The notes below the pieces were generated by a model. That model was not told the DNA's origin. It did no database searches and saw only the letters and a program-made list of their open reading frames with translations. A program made the position numbers and the translations under genes. From the NCBI GenBank assembly GCA_017403955.1, contig JAFRDH010000022.1, forward strand, positions 1-64,000: 64,000 nt of DNA, read 5' to 3'. Shown here in pieces: positions 24,980 through 34,242 of the stretch (positions are counted from its first letter, which is position 1; each line of letters begins with the position of its first letter). This DNA is from Mogibacterium sp. (GTDB taxonomy: Bacteria; Bacillota; Clostridia; Peptostreptococcales; Anaerovoracaceae).

Positions 24980-27900
24980 ATGCAAGCCGGATTGAAATGG
25001 AAGACCGCAGCTTCGAGACTTCTGGTCGCTTTGATAGCAGTTGCGATGATCTTCACAATGACTCCAACGCTTGGCATGACAGCCTATGCGGAGGACGGAG
25101 CAGGATCGGAGACACAGACTCCGGTACTCGTAGTTACAGGTCAGGGTGTTCTTGGCAACGGGGGCGTATATAGCGCTGAAAACGTTTCCCGCGAAAGATC
25201 CTATACTCTGGATGAATTAAAAGAATTTGGTGATGACTATGTTGTTTACAGCCAGAAGTACTCAGCAAAGAAATCTAAGGATCCATTTGCAGAGAACTAT
25301 TTTCTGGTAGACGGAGTCAAATTAGCAGCTCTCCTCGGAAAAGAGGAAAGCGCTGTAGATGACGATGTCTTTGTGTATGCGACTGATGGCTATTATGTTC
25401 AGTTCCTTCATGACGCACAATATGTAAACGGAAGGACGAAGACCGTAGGACTGGAAAACCCAAGATATTTCTATGATCTCAGTACGAAAGAAAAGGGTGA
25501 ACAGGTTCCTGCAGTAATAGGATGGGCAGATGTCAATACCGGGCTCACAGATGGTTCGACTCCGGAAAAACTTCCACCGGGCAAGCCTGAGGCTCTCGGA
25601 TTTCTCAGACTGTACTGCGGCCAACTTGATGCAGAAGGCGGTGGTGCTGCAGACATGAACCAGTCTCTGTTCAATGGTAATAGCGTAGATGCCCAAGTCA
25701 ATAAGATCCAGGAAGGCGCTGCTGTAAGCGAGACGGCACTTACAGTAGGCAGTAATACCTACACTCGTGCTGACGTTCTTATGATGCCGTTTGCTGATGC
25801 AAGTTATACATATCTGAATTCCAAAAATGTGGAAATCACGGATTTTGTCCGCGGAGTGCCGATGTCGGTCCTCCTGGATGGATATAACGATACTGATGTT
25901 GTGACATTCTCATCAGCCGATGATTATCCGGTAAAAGCAAGCGGATATACTGTGAAGCAGCTTATAGATAATGACTATATGCTTGCTTACGAGGCAGGAA
26001 GCAGTGCCTCAGAATTCGCAGGTGTCTATGACACCGCAAAAAATGATCCGTCAATATACGGATTCTTCCGCCTGTATGGCGCTGATGAAAACGGAAAGCC
26101 TGCAAAGATGGTAGACAATATCACAGTGACCGCGGCTTCCGGTGAAGATTATTCCAACAGTCCGTACAAGCATATCACCAATGGAGGACAAGGTGGAGAT
26201 TCGCCGTATAATATCGATTCGATTACCGGTGCTACACTGACAGTAGAAGGACCCGGCGTGAAGTCAAGTGTTCCTGTATCTGTTCGTGATCTCGAAGGCA
26301 GAGATGCCGGAATAAAGAGAGCTGATTATACTGATAAGCGTGACGGCAGTGATATAGCGAGGACCTACGAGGGTATTGATCTGCACTTCATACTTAATAA
26401 CATGACAAGCGGTGATAATGGTATCAAGCTGACAGACAAAGCTCAGAAGGTGCTGATCAAAAACAGAAACCGCAAAACTATTGCTGAATTCACAATGGAT
26501 CAGGTCGAGGAAGCTCACAACAGCGGGACTCCGATCTTAGTAGCGTATGGAACATCTCTGACAGACGGAACCAATATACGCCCGTTTGTATTCAACAATG
26601 GTGCAGGGGCAGATCCGCAGCTCGGGAATGAAGATGGCTGCATCAAGCTCGTTTACAATAAAGAATCCATAACGGGGGATACCAACGACAAGTACAATAC
26701 TTTCGGCAATATGGCATATATTTATGTCGCTGAGGCTGATACCCCGGGATACAAGCATGACAAAGCTCCGTATAAGTCACCGGAAATCTCCAATTATCTT
26801 CTGACCGTGACAGGTGAAAAAATCGGACGGGAAGTCAACTATACTGTTGACGAACTCGAAAATATGGTTGAATACGGTGAAGGCGGCGCTCCGGATAATA
26901 ATGGCATGGGATACCGGGATGAGTATAGTCTTGCTAATTCCAACTATTGGTATGTAAATGAATACGAAGGCGTACAACTGTGGAAATTGCTTCTGAAATC
27001 AGGTCTTGATCCGGCTTTGGCCGATGATGATAAGACGATCGTCAGCTCCACAGCAACTGATGGCTATGCTTCTACCGATAAATTCACAGTCAAGCAGGTT
27101 GCCGACCCTGACAGCTTCGGATTCTATGAGAAGAACCCGCTGGATCAGAATGACGGAACATATGAGGGCAATGAAAATATCCGTGAAGGAGATAACGTGG
27201 ACACCGGGGACAAGCTCAGAACAGGATATCCGGTTCTCGTCGCATATGGTGTTAACGGTTATCCGTATGTGGAGAAGAGCTCGCAAGAAGGATATCTCTC
27301 AGGCCTTCAGAATGATGGAGGTCCGCTCCGTATTATTTCCGGAAAACTGAAATACAATCACGCTAACGGATCCAACCAGGCAAAATATCTCGACAAGGTT
27401 GTTGTAGGAGATAACACATATCATTACAGCACTCATAAATACCACAGTAAGGATGTCTACAAGAATCTGGCAAATACAGAGCTCAGTATTCAGATCCTTA
27501 ACGGCCAGAGTGAAGATGCTTCGGCAATTGATAAGGTCACCTATACGATCGGGGACATTGAGAAAAGTATCTATGAGGATCTGACACGTGTCCAGTTGAG
27601 TGTTGCAAAGGTCAAGAACTATTATGGCCAGACTAAAAACGGAAAGGTATTCAGTGATCTCTATGAGGGCATGAATCTCGCTTTCTTCCTGACAGATATT
27701 GTTGAGATCCCGGGATACAAAGGCACGATTACTTTCAGCAACGGTACGGACCAGATAACGATGAATCTGGAGGACGTACTGAAGGCAAAAGGAAGTAATG
27801 CTGCAACAGGAATAGGCGGACTATATCCTGTCATAGCATATGCTAAGAACGGAGCACCGCTCGTAGCTACCAAAAATGCAGAAGACGGTTATGAAAGTGA

Positions 27901-30900
27901 AGTTACGCTTGCAGAGGGCACAGAGTATCAGAACACAATCACTGTTAAAAACAACGGCGGTCCGCTGCAGCTGATTTTCCCGACGATCGACGGAAATGCA
28001 GAGATGTCAGAAAAGACTATCACCGGCATCAACTCGATTACGGTCAACCTGGCAGCTGACAAATACGCACATATCGAGGCGCCGTATGATTCTTACAAGG
28101 ACAATAAGGTCACAATCTCAGGTGAGGGTACAAGGCTGACAGAACCTAAGGACTTTACTGTTTCTCAGCTTGAAGGCAAGCAGACTATTGCATTTACCGG
28201 TGATTACAGCATCCTTGACAGCGAAGGAGCTACCTCGCAGTTAAGATACCGCGGTATCAATTTGTATGCACTGCTTACCTCTACCGCAGTAGGACTCAAG
28301 ACTAATGCTGACAAGGTAATAATTACTACGACAGACGGCAAATCAAAGGAATTCTCACTTTCGGAGATAAGAAATACATACACTAACACTGTCACAGGAC
28401 AGACAGGACTGCCGGTACTCCTTGCTTACGGCAAAGGTATTGCAGGCGGCGAGGATATGGAGGATGGAAAACCTCTGGTAGAAAGCAAGTCAAGTGCCGG
28501 ATATGATAGTAATTACAGCAATTCCGGAGGACCTGTAAGGCTTGTGGTCGGTCAGAAGGATGCTGAAGATGTCAACAGCGGAAACAATCTGAAGTTCGTC
28601 AGCTCCATCGAAGTTACAGGATCTGATATGGTGAGCTGGAACCATAGCGTAAATGATACTTTCAAGCAATATCTTTCTGAAAAAGTTGCAGTTCAGGTCG
28701 TAGACAAACAAGGCACAGAACTGTTCAGCAAAGATTACACTGTGGAAGAAATCGAAGCTAATACATCATTAGTAGAACGTATTTCTGCACAGACCACTCA
28801 GATCAATACATGGGAAGGCATTGATTTCTGGGGATTCATACAGCAGGAGTGCAAGGGTATCAAAGGCATAGAAAATCCTGTTACAATTGATGTAAGAGCG
28901 AACGATGGATATACCAAAGATCTCCGCTCGATCTTTGCTCTTGAAGAACTGCAGAACGGTATCAAGGATGGAACAGAGTACAAACCGATACTCCTCGCTT
29001 ATGCTATAGACGGACTTCCATTGACTACAGGAAATCCAAAACAGCCGACGCAGTTCCCTGACGGTGAAGGTTATGATGCTACTGTCGGAAACAACGGTGG
29101 ACCGATAAGATTGGTCACCCATAAGAATCAGGGTGCATCGCTCTCTTGTGTATCAAGCATAAAGATCACCGTCGGCGAGGGCGGCAGTTCCGATCCTGAA
29201 GAACCTGCTGCATTCACTATCAAAGGACTCGGCTCCGGTGATATCGGCCTTTCGATAGAAGATATCGCTAACACAAAGAACAGCGCAGGTGATGTCGTAG
29301 GAAAGGCCGAAGGCACATATATTACCAAAGGGACCTCCAAGAAGGTAAAGGGCATTCTGCTTAAGAATCTGCTGGCGAATTACGGCGTGAGCATGGATGA
29401 TGCTGTTATCACGCTGCATACTCCTGACGGATTCGAAACCTCAGGTAAGGGTGCTTCATACAACAATATTTCGTTCAAGCAGGCTGCAGATCAGAAATAC
29501 TTCCTAGCATATCAGGAATGGAACGCAGAGGCGAATGAGTGGAAGGATATCGATGATATCGTCAAGAACACAGATGTCCACACAAACCTCAGGATGTACC
29601 GCAATTACTGCGAAGCGAACGGACTGGATAATCAGACAGAATGGCTTGATGAATGCAATAATATTATTGCGATCACTGTTGAACTGCCTGATATGACAGT
29701 ATTCAAAGAATACCCTGTCAACGCTGTTCGGTCCACTTGGATGGACAAAGACGGCACTCTCCTTGTCGGAACATACGGAAGTGGTCTCAATATCAAGAAA
29801 GCCGGAGATAAGGAGTTCACCGTTCTGAATACCAAGAGCGATCCTGCACTCAAGACTAATTTCACTTCTGCTGTTGCAGCAGATGCTGAAGGTGGTATCT
29901 GGGTCAGCCAGAATGCAAGTTATACTGAACCGGACAACAATCAGGGTGTTATGTATATCAAGGATGGAGAGATCACCCAGTACACTGTTGAAGCAAATCC
30001 GGGAACGATTCCGCACAACTACGTACAGGCTATCAAAGTCGATACTGACGGCAAGGTATGGTTCGGATCATTCGGTGGACTTACGATCTATGATCCTGCA
30101 GCCGGTACATGGACGACCTATAATAAGACAGACAAAGACTTCCCTGCTACATCGATCAATACCATAACACTTGATGGCCAGGGCGGAGCATGGCTCGGAT
30201 TCTATCCGGACGGAGCAGGTACAGAAGCAGATCCTTATACAGGCGGATTCTGCTATATCGATAAGGACGGCAATGTCAGCAAGAAGACGACACTCGTCGG
30301 AGAAATGACTTCTGACAATACGACTGACAATACGACGAGCAAACTTGCTCAGGCATGGATACGCAGTATCGCTATCGATAAGAAAGGAACCGTATGGGCA
30401 GTTGCTGCAGGTACTAACCTTGAAGAGAATGAGGGAGGTACGATATTCAAGATCAAGTCCGGGTCGTCAGCACCGGATAACACTTATACCGGTAAAGAAG
30501 TCTTCGGCGATTATCTGAACGGAAGCACAACGACCGAAGTCAGAGTAGTTGCAGTCGACAAGGACGGATCGCTCTGGTTCGGAACATCTGCAGATGGCGT
30601 GCTCAAAGTAGACAATCCGAAGATCAATGCTGAGGGCAAGATGGATGTTTCTGTACAGTACGCTAAGGAGACCGGTTCATGGAGCGCGGCAAACATGAAC
30701 AATGTCTACAGCATAGATTTCTGGAATGACGGAACTGTTTATGTCGGAGCTGCAGGCGGTCTGATGGTACTCGGTGAGGAGCCACAGGGCGGCGGAGATG
30801 AACCAGGAACAGAGCCTACCGGAGATGCAACCGCTGAAGATGCAGCACTGACGATCACCGGAGATGCACTTGCAAGAGACGGATATTTCTCGATCAAGGG

Positions 30901-32311
30901 CATCAAGAACTGGGAAGGCATCAATAAACTGGATGCTACATTCCATACAAAGAATTCTGCAGGAACAGAAGAAGACATCGCAGTTCAGGGTGCAACTCTG
31001 GAGAACATCTTCAATGTCGTAGGACTTGCAGAAGGTGCAGAGATAGATAGTGTAGATATCTTCTCTGCGGATGGAAAGCAGATTACATATACAGCAGAAA
31101 AGGCACTTGGAACAAGCCTTGACGGCAACAAAGCTATGTTCATCTGGACCGAAGGTACTGCCAAAGTCCAGAAGGTCGTAGTCGGACAGTTCGAAGAGGG
31201 CGAAAGCAATAAGGGCCTGTGGGCAAAAGACGCTATCAGGATCGTAGTCAATGCGAAGAGCGGCGACGAACCTGCTGTGGATCCTGCAGCAGTAGCAGAT
31301 GAGATCAGTGCTCTCCCTCAGACAGTCACTGTCGATGACAAAGACGCGATCGAGAAAGCAAGAGCAGACTTTGATGCTCTGACCGATGAGCAAAAGGAAG
31401 AGCTGCCTGCAGGAACTGAAGAGAAACTCCAGGCAGCAGAAGCAAAACTCGAAGCAGCTGAAGCTAGGGCAGCTGCAGAAGAAGCGCAGCAGCAGGCAGC
31501 AGCTGCTGAACAGGCAGCTGCAGAGGCACGCGCAGCGCAGGCCGAAGCAGAACAGGCAGCTGCAGAGGCACAGGCGGCCGCGGAGACAGCAAATCAGAAT
31601 GCCGCAGAAGCACAGGCGGCTCAGGCGGCAGCAGAGGAAGCTGCAGCCAATGCACAGGCAGCTCAGGCGGCAGCAGAGGAAGCTGCAGCCAAGGCACAGG
31701 CGGCGCAGGCCGAAGCAGAAGCAAAACAAGCCGAAGCAGAAGCAGCACAGGCAGCTGCAGAGCAGGCAGCACAGGAGGCAACGACCGGATCCGCTGAGTT
31801 AGTATCAGCAATCAGCGAACTTGCTAATACTGTAGTAGATGCCGCATCTGCAGGTTATACCGCTGCTAAGTACACAGCTGATACATACAAGCCTTATGCA
31901 GAGGCTCTTGAAGCAGCAAAGGCTGTGATGCAGAAGGCAGACGCTACAGTGTCAGAGATGAAGGCAGCAAACGATGCACTTGCTGCAGCTAAGGCAGCTC
32001 TTGTAGAGAAATCAGCTAACACTCTGACAGCTAAGGGCAAGACGATCAAGATCAAGAAAAAGACGATCAAGAAGAAGACTCTGAAGTATGCAGCCAAGAA
32101 AGCATTCACGGTGAGCAAGGCTCAGGGAACTGTGACTTACAAGAAGACCAAGGGCAACAAGAAGATAACAGTTGCCAAGAACGGAAAGATCACCGTTAAG
32201 AAGGGACTTAAGAAGGGAACCTACAAGATCAAGGTCAAAGTCACAGCTGCTGGTAATGACAACTATTTGGCAGGCAGCAAGACTGTCACAGTCACTATCA
32301 AAGTCAAGTAA
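24980..32311 (+). CDS. Giant surface protein with about nine sulfite-oxidase-fold-like domains, a beta propeller and a coiled-coil wall-associated tail
   Basis: The 2443-residue protein has a signal peptide (cleavage near AYA/EDG, about 37). I see about nine related domains, roughly at 45-240, 254-390, 419-600, 604-820, 834-1030, 1039-1215, 1234-1400, 1411-1572 and 1957-2094. Each repeats the order: beta strand, [Y/F]T-x-[DE][DE]L, a G-[VI]-x-L-x-x-L-L segment, a D-G-Y turn, P[VI]L[VI]AY and NGGP[VIL]R[VIL]. This resembles the Oxidored_molyb fold with the catalytic Cys missing. Residues 1574-1930 are a propeller of the ligand-binding sensor type (DKDGTLLVGTYGSGL, DTDGKVWFGSFGGL). Residues 2097-2270 are an Ala/Gln/Glu coiled coil, 2272-2350 a FIVAR-like helix bundle and 2349-2443 a Lys-rich Ig-like domain. 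DSITGAT at 413-419 matches the FMN-attachment motif. The ligand is unknown. Confidence 0.72.
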   Translation: MQAGLKWKTAASRLLVALIAVAMIFTMTPTLGMTAYAEDGAGSETQTPVLVVTGQGVLGNGGVYSAENVSRERSYTLDELKEFGDDYVVYSQKYSAKKSKDPFAENYFLVDGVKLAALLGKEESAVDDDVFVYATDGYYVQFLHDAQYVNGRTKTVGLENPRYFYDLSTKEKGEQVPAVIGWADVNTGLTDGSTPEKLPPGKPEALGFLRLYCGQLDAEGGGAADMNQSLFNGNSVDAQVNKIQEGAAVSETALTVGSNTYTRADVLMMPFADASYTYLNSKNVEITDFVRGVPMSVLLDGYNDTDVVTFSSADDYPVKASGYTVKQLIDNDYMLAYEAGSSASEFAGVYDTAKNDPSIYGFFRLYGADENGKPAKMVDNITVTAASGEDYSNSPYKHITNGGQGGDSPYNIDSITGATLTVEGPGVKSSVPVSVRDLEGRDAGIKRADYTDKRDGSDIARTYEGIDLHFILNNMTSGDNGIKLTDKAQKVLIKNRNRKTIAEFTMDQVEEAHNSGTPILVAYGTSLTDGTNIRPFVFNNGAGADPQLGNEDGCIKLVYNKESITGDTNDKYNTFGNMAYIYVAEADTPGYKHDKAPYKSPEISNYLLTVTGEKIGREVNYTVDELENMVEYGEGGAPDNNGMGYRDEYSLANSNYWYVNEYEGVQLWKLLLKSGLDPALADDDKTIVSSTATDGYASTDKFTVKQVADPDSFGFYEKNPLDQNDGTYEGNENIREGDNVDTGDKLRTGYPVLVAYGVNGYPYVEKSSQEGYLSGLQNDGGPLRIISGKLKYNHANGSNQAKYLDKVVVGDNTYHYSTHKYHSKDVYKNLANTELSIQILNGQSEDASAIDKVTYTIGDIEKSIYEDLTRVQLSVAKVKNYYGQTKNGKVFSDLYEGMNLAFFLTDIVEIPGYKGTITFSNGTDQITMNLEDVLKAKGSNAATGIGGLYPVIAYAKNGAPLVATKNAEDGYESEVTLAEGTEYQNTITVKNNGGPLQLIFPTIDGNAEMSEKTITGINSITVNLAADKYAHIEAPYDSYKDNKVTISGEGTRLTEPKDFTVSQLEGKQTIAFTGDYSILDSEGATSQLRYRGINLYALLTSTAVGLKTNADKVIITTTDGKSKEFSLSEIRNTYTNTVTGQTGLPVLLAYGKGIAGGEDMEDGKPLVESKSSAGYDSNYSNSGGPVRLVVGQKDAEDVNSGNNLKFVSSIEVTGSDMVSWNHSVNDTFKQYLSEKVAVQVVDKQGTELFSKDYTVEEIEANTSLVERISAQTTQINTWEGIDFWGFIQQECKGIKGIENPVTIDVRANDGYTKDLRSIFALEELQNGIKDGTEYKPILLAYAIDGLPLTTGNPKQPTQFPDGEGYDATVGNNGGPIRLVTHKNQGASLSCVSSIKITVGEGGSSDPEEPAAFTIKGLGSGDIGLSIEDIANTKNSAGDVVGKAEGTYITKGTSKKVKGILLKNLLANYGVSMDDAVITLHTPDGFETSGKGASYNNISFKQAADQKYFLAYQEWNAEANEWKDIDDIVKNTDVHTNLRMYRNYCEANGLDNQTEWLDECNNIIAITVELPDMTVFKEYPVNAVRSTWMDKDGTLLVGTYGSGLNIKKAGDKEFTVLNTKSDPALKTNFTSAVAADAEGGIWVSQNASYTEPDNNQGVMYIKDGEITQYTVEANPGTIPHNYVQAIKVDTDGKVWFGSFGGLTIYDPAAGTWTTYNKTDKDFPATSINTITLDGQGGAWLGFYPDGAGTEADPYTGGFCYIDKDGNVSKKTTLVGEMTSDNTTDNTTSKLAQAWIRSIAIDKKGTVWAVAAGTNLEENEGGTIFKIKSGSSAPDNTYTGKEVFGDYLNGSTTTEVRVVAVDKDGSLWFGTSADGVLKVDNPKINAEGKMDVSVQYAKETGSWSAANMNNVYSIDFWNDGTVYVGAAGGLMVLGEEPQGGGDEPGTEPTGDATAEDAALTITGDALARDGYFSIKGIKNWEGINKLDATFHTKNSAGTEEDIAVQGATLENIFNVVGLAEGAEIDSVDIFSADGKQITYTAEKALGTSLDGNKAMFIWTEGTAKVQKVVVGQFEEGESNKGLWAKDAIRIVVNAKSGDEPAVDPAAVADEISALPQTVTVDDKDAIEKARADFDALTDEQKEELPAGTEEKLQAAEAKLEAAEARAAAEEAQQQAAAAEQAAAEARAAQAEAEQAAAEAQAAAETANQNAAEAQAAQAAAEEAAANAQAAQAAAEEAAAKAQAAQAEAEAKQAEAEAAQAAAEQAAQEATTGSAELVSAISELANTVVDAASAGYTAAKYTADTYKPYAEALEAAKAVMQKADATVSEMKAANDALAAAKAALVEKSANTLTAKGKTIKIKKKTIKKKTLKYAAKKAFTVSKAQGTVTYKKTKGNKKITVAKNGKITVKKGLKKGTYKIKVKVTAAGNDNYLAGSKTVTVTIKVK
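31621..31704 (+). repeat. 42-bp tandem repeat in the coiled-coil coding region
   Basis: The block starting TCAGGCGGCAGCAGAGGA at 31621 recurs at 31663, a period of 42 bases, which is 14 residues or two heptads. Shorter imperfect copies extend over about 31430-31790. Such repeats are expected to vary in number between strains. Confidence 0.8.
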
Positions 32312-32332
32312 ATATAACTAAAATCTGCATAA

Positions 32333-32373
32333 CCAACAGCAGCTCTCTCCATACAAGGGGAGAGCTGTTGTGG
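32333..32373 (+). terminator. Hairpin between the giant protein and the ABC importer, likely an attenuator
   Basis: AGCTCTCTCC (32341-32350), loop ATACAA, GGGGAGAGCT (32357-32366) forms 10 pairs, extended by CCAAC/GTTG across a small bulge. There is no real T run, so full termination is doubtful. Partial termination or 3'-end protection would lower importer expression relative to the surface protein. Confidence 0.45.
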
Positions 32374-32409
32374 TAAAATATGGATGATATCATCTTGACA
32401 GGAGCTGCG

Positions 32410-33447
32410 ATGCAGAGAAGCATTACCGGAACTACAAATAAACATACAGGGAGGCTGGTGATACCGGTTCTCTTTGTTGTTTTGCTTGCTCTGATCATGG
32501 CATGCCTGTGCATAGGCAAATATCAGATATCGCCGGCTGAATGCATCAGGATCCTTAGCGGGAAGATCGCAGGAACGCAGCAGACATGGGACGGAATGGA
32601 CGAGAACATGCTCATCGGAGTAAGACTTCCGCGAGTCATGGCTGCAGTCATTGTCGGAGCTGCGCTTGCTCTTTCGGGTGCAGTCTATCAGGGAATATTC
32701 AGGAATCCGCTTGTATCCCCTGACTTTCTCGGTGTTTCGAGCGGAGCATGCGTCGGAGCAGCAGTTGCTATTCTGATGGCTATGCCGTCTGTGATGATCC
32801 AGGTATCAGCATTTGCAGGCGGAATTATTGCAGTGGCAGTCACTATGCTGATCCCGAGGATGCTCAGGAGTGATTCCGGCATCATGCTCGTGCTTGCGGG
32901 AATAATCGTAGGCGGAGCGATGTCATCTATACTCGGATTCATCAAATATATCGCAGATCCAGAGACACAGCTTGCCGCTATAACTTACTGGCAGCTCGGA
33001 AGCTTTGCCTACGTAGACAACAAGGCTGTAGTCAGCATACTTCCGCTGAGCATAATAGCCGCTGTGGTCCTTCTTGCTATGTCGTGGTGGATCAACATCC
33101 TTTCGCTTGGCGAACAGGAAGCCAAAAGCCTCGGAGCAAGGGTCAATGTCATGCGTGGGATCTGTATCGTCTGTTCGACAGTGCTCACAGCGGGTGCTGT
33201 CTGCATATCCGGAACGATAGGATGGGTCGGTCTTGTCATACCTCATTTCGGAAGAATGATCGCAGGATCAGATAATAGAGTATTGCTGCCGGCATCGATG
33301 ATCATAGGCAGTATTTTCATGCTTTTTGTAGATACAGTGACAAGGATCGCAGGACCGGCGGAAATGCCGGTGAGCATACTGACCGGCCTTATCGGAGCAC
33401 CGTTCTTCGCATGGCTTCTGTACCGTCAGCGTCATATTTTGAGATAG
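32410..33447 (+). CDS. FecCD-type ABC importer permease
   Basis: The 345-residue protein has about ten hydrophobic helices and the BtuC/FecCD pattern: VRLPRVMAAVIVGAALALSGAVYQGIFRNPLVSPDFLGVSSGA and GTIGWVGLVIPHFGRMIAG. The family imports iron chelates, haem, cobalamin and, in MolB, molybdate or tungstate. The frame is open from 32380, but ATG 32410 has AGGAG 5 bases upstream. The ATPase and binding lipoprotein genes follow directly, giving a complete importer in the order permease, ATPase, binding protein. Confidence 0.92.
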   Translation: MQRSITGTTNKHTGRLVIPVLFVVLLALIMACLCIGKYQISPAECIRILSGKIAGTQQTWDGMDENMLIGVRLPRVMAAVIVGAALALSGAVYQGIFRNPLVSPDFLGVSSGACVGAAVAILMAMPSVMIQVSAFAGGIIAVAVTMLIPRMLRSDSGIMLVLAGIIVGGAMSSILGFIKYIADPETQLAAITYWQLGSFAYVDNKAVVSILPLSIIAAVVLLAMSWWINILSLGEQEAKSLGARVNVMRGICIVCSTVLTAGAVCISGTIGWVGLVIPHFGRMIAGSDNRVLLPASMIIGSIFMLFVDTVTRIAGPAEMPVSILTGLIGAPFFAWLLYRQRHILR

Positions 33448-33453
33448 AGCCGC

Positions 33454-34242
33454 ATGGATAATTTGATTTATGAAGTAAGCAACATAACATTCAGATACCC
33501 CGGCTACGAACGCAACGTGCTCGCCGGAGCCTCTCTTACTTTGCGAAAAGGAGAGATACTCTGCATTCTCGGACCGAATGGCGCAGGCAAAACAACACTT
33601 TTGTCATGTATGGCGGGGTTGCTCAAACCTCTGTCCGGAACGATAAAGCTTTGCGGCAAGGACATAAGCGGCATGAGCGAAAGAGAGATCGCAAAGCTCA
33701 CCGGTTTTGTTCCTCAGCAGCATATACCGGCTTTCGACTACAGCGTCCTTGATTTTGTCCTCATGGGAAGAGCACCGCATACCGGGATATTCAGCAGACC
33801 GGGTGCAGAAGAGAAAGCGCGCTGCCTTGAAGTTCTTGAGAATATGGGACTTGGGGCAATTGCTGATAAATCATATCTGGATATCAGCGGAGGCGAGAGG
33901 CAGCAGCTTCTTATAGCCCGCGCAGTCATACAAAGTCCCGAAGCTATTTTGTTCGACGAACCGACTGCTCACCTTGATTACGGCAATCAGCACCGGACGC
34001 TTCGCAGGATCAAACAGATGGCTTCTGAAGGATATTCTGTCGTCATCACTACGCACAACCCGGATCATGCCCTTCTTCTCGGAGATAAGGCAGCGATCGT
34101 CAGCAGGGACGGCTCTGTCATCCAGGGGACAAGTGAAGAGATCCTTACTGAAGAAAGACTAAGCAGCGTCTACGGAATGGATATAAAGATAAGATACATA
34201 GAAGAGCTTGGGAGGACAGCATGTCTGGTGCCGGGATTATGA
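33454..34242 (+). CDS. ABC importer ATP-binding protein (FecE/BtuD type)
   Basis: The 262-residue ATPase has Walker A GPNGAGKTTL, a Q-loop (TGFVPQQH), signature LDISGGERQQL, Walker B AILFDEPTAHLD and the switch His in TTHNPDHAL. It powers the adjacent FecCD-type permease. Its start is 6 bases after the permease stop, and its end overlaps the binding-protein gene by 22 bases, which implies coupled translation. The length is normal. Confidence 0.95.
   Translation: MDNLIYEVSNITFRYPGYERNVLAGASLTLRKGEILCILGPNGAGKTTLLSCMAGLLKPLSGTIKLCGKDISGMSEREIAKLTGFVPQQHIPAFDYSVLDFVLMGRAPHTGIFSRPGAEEKARCLEVLENMGLGAIADKSYLDISGGERQQLLIARAVIQSPEAILFDEPTAHLDYGNQHRTLRRIKQMASEGYSVVITTHNPDHALLLGDKAAIVSRDGSVIQGTSEEILTEERLSSVYGMDIKIRYIEELGRTACLVPGL

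Noticed and set aside
29700-30780. The propeller of the giant protein as part of a hybrid two-component sensor.
   Set aside because: No membrane helix, histidine kinase or response-regulator domain follows. The protein is exported.
30677-31729. A 350-residue minus-strand frame rich in Cys and Leu opposite the giant surface protein.
   Set aside because: It is the mirror of the Ala/Gln/Glu heptad codons. The plus-strand protein is clearly the coding one.
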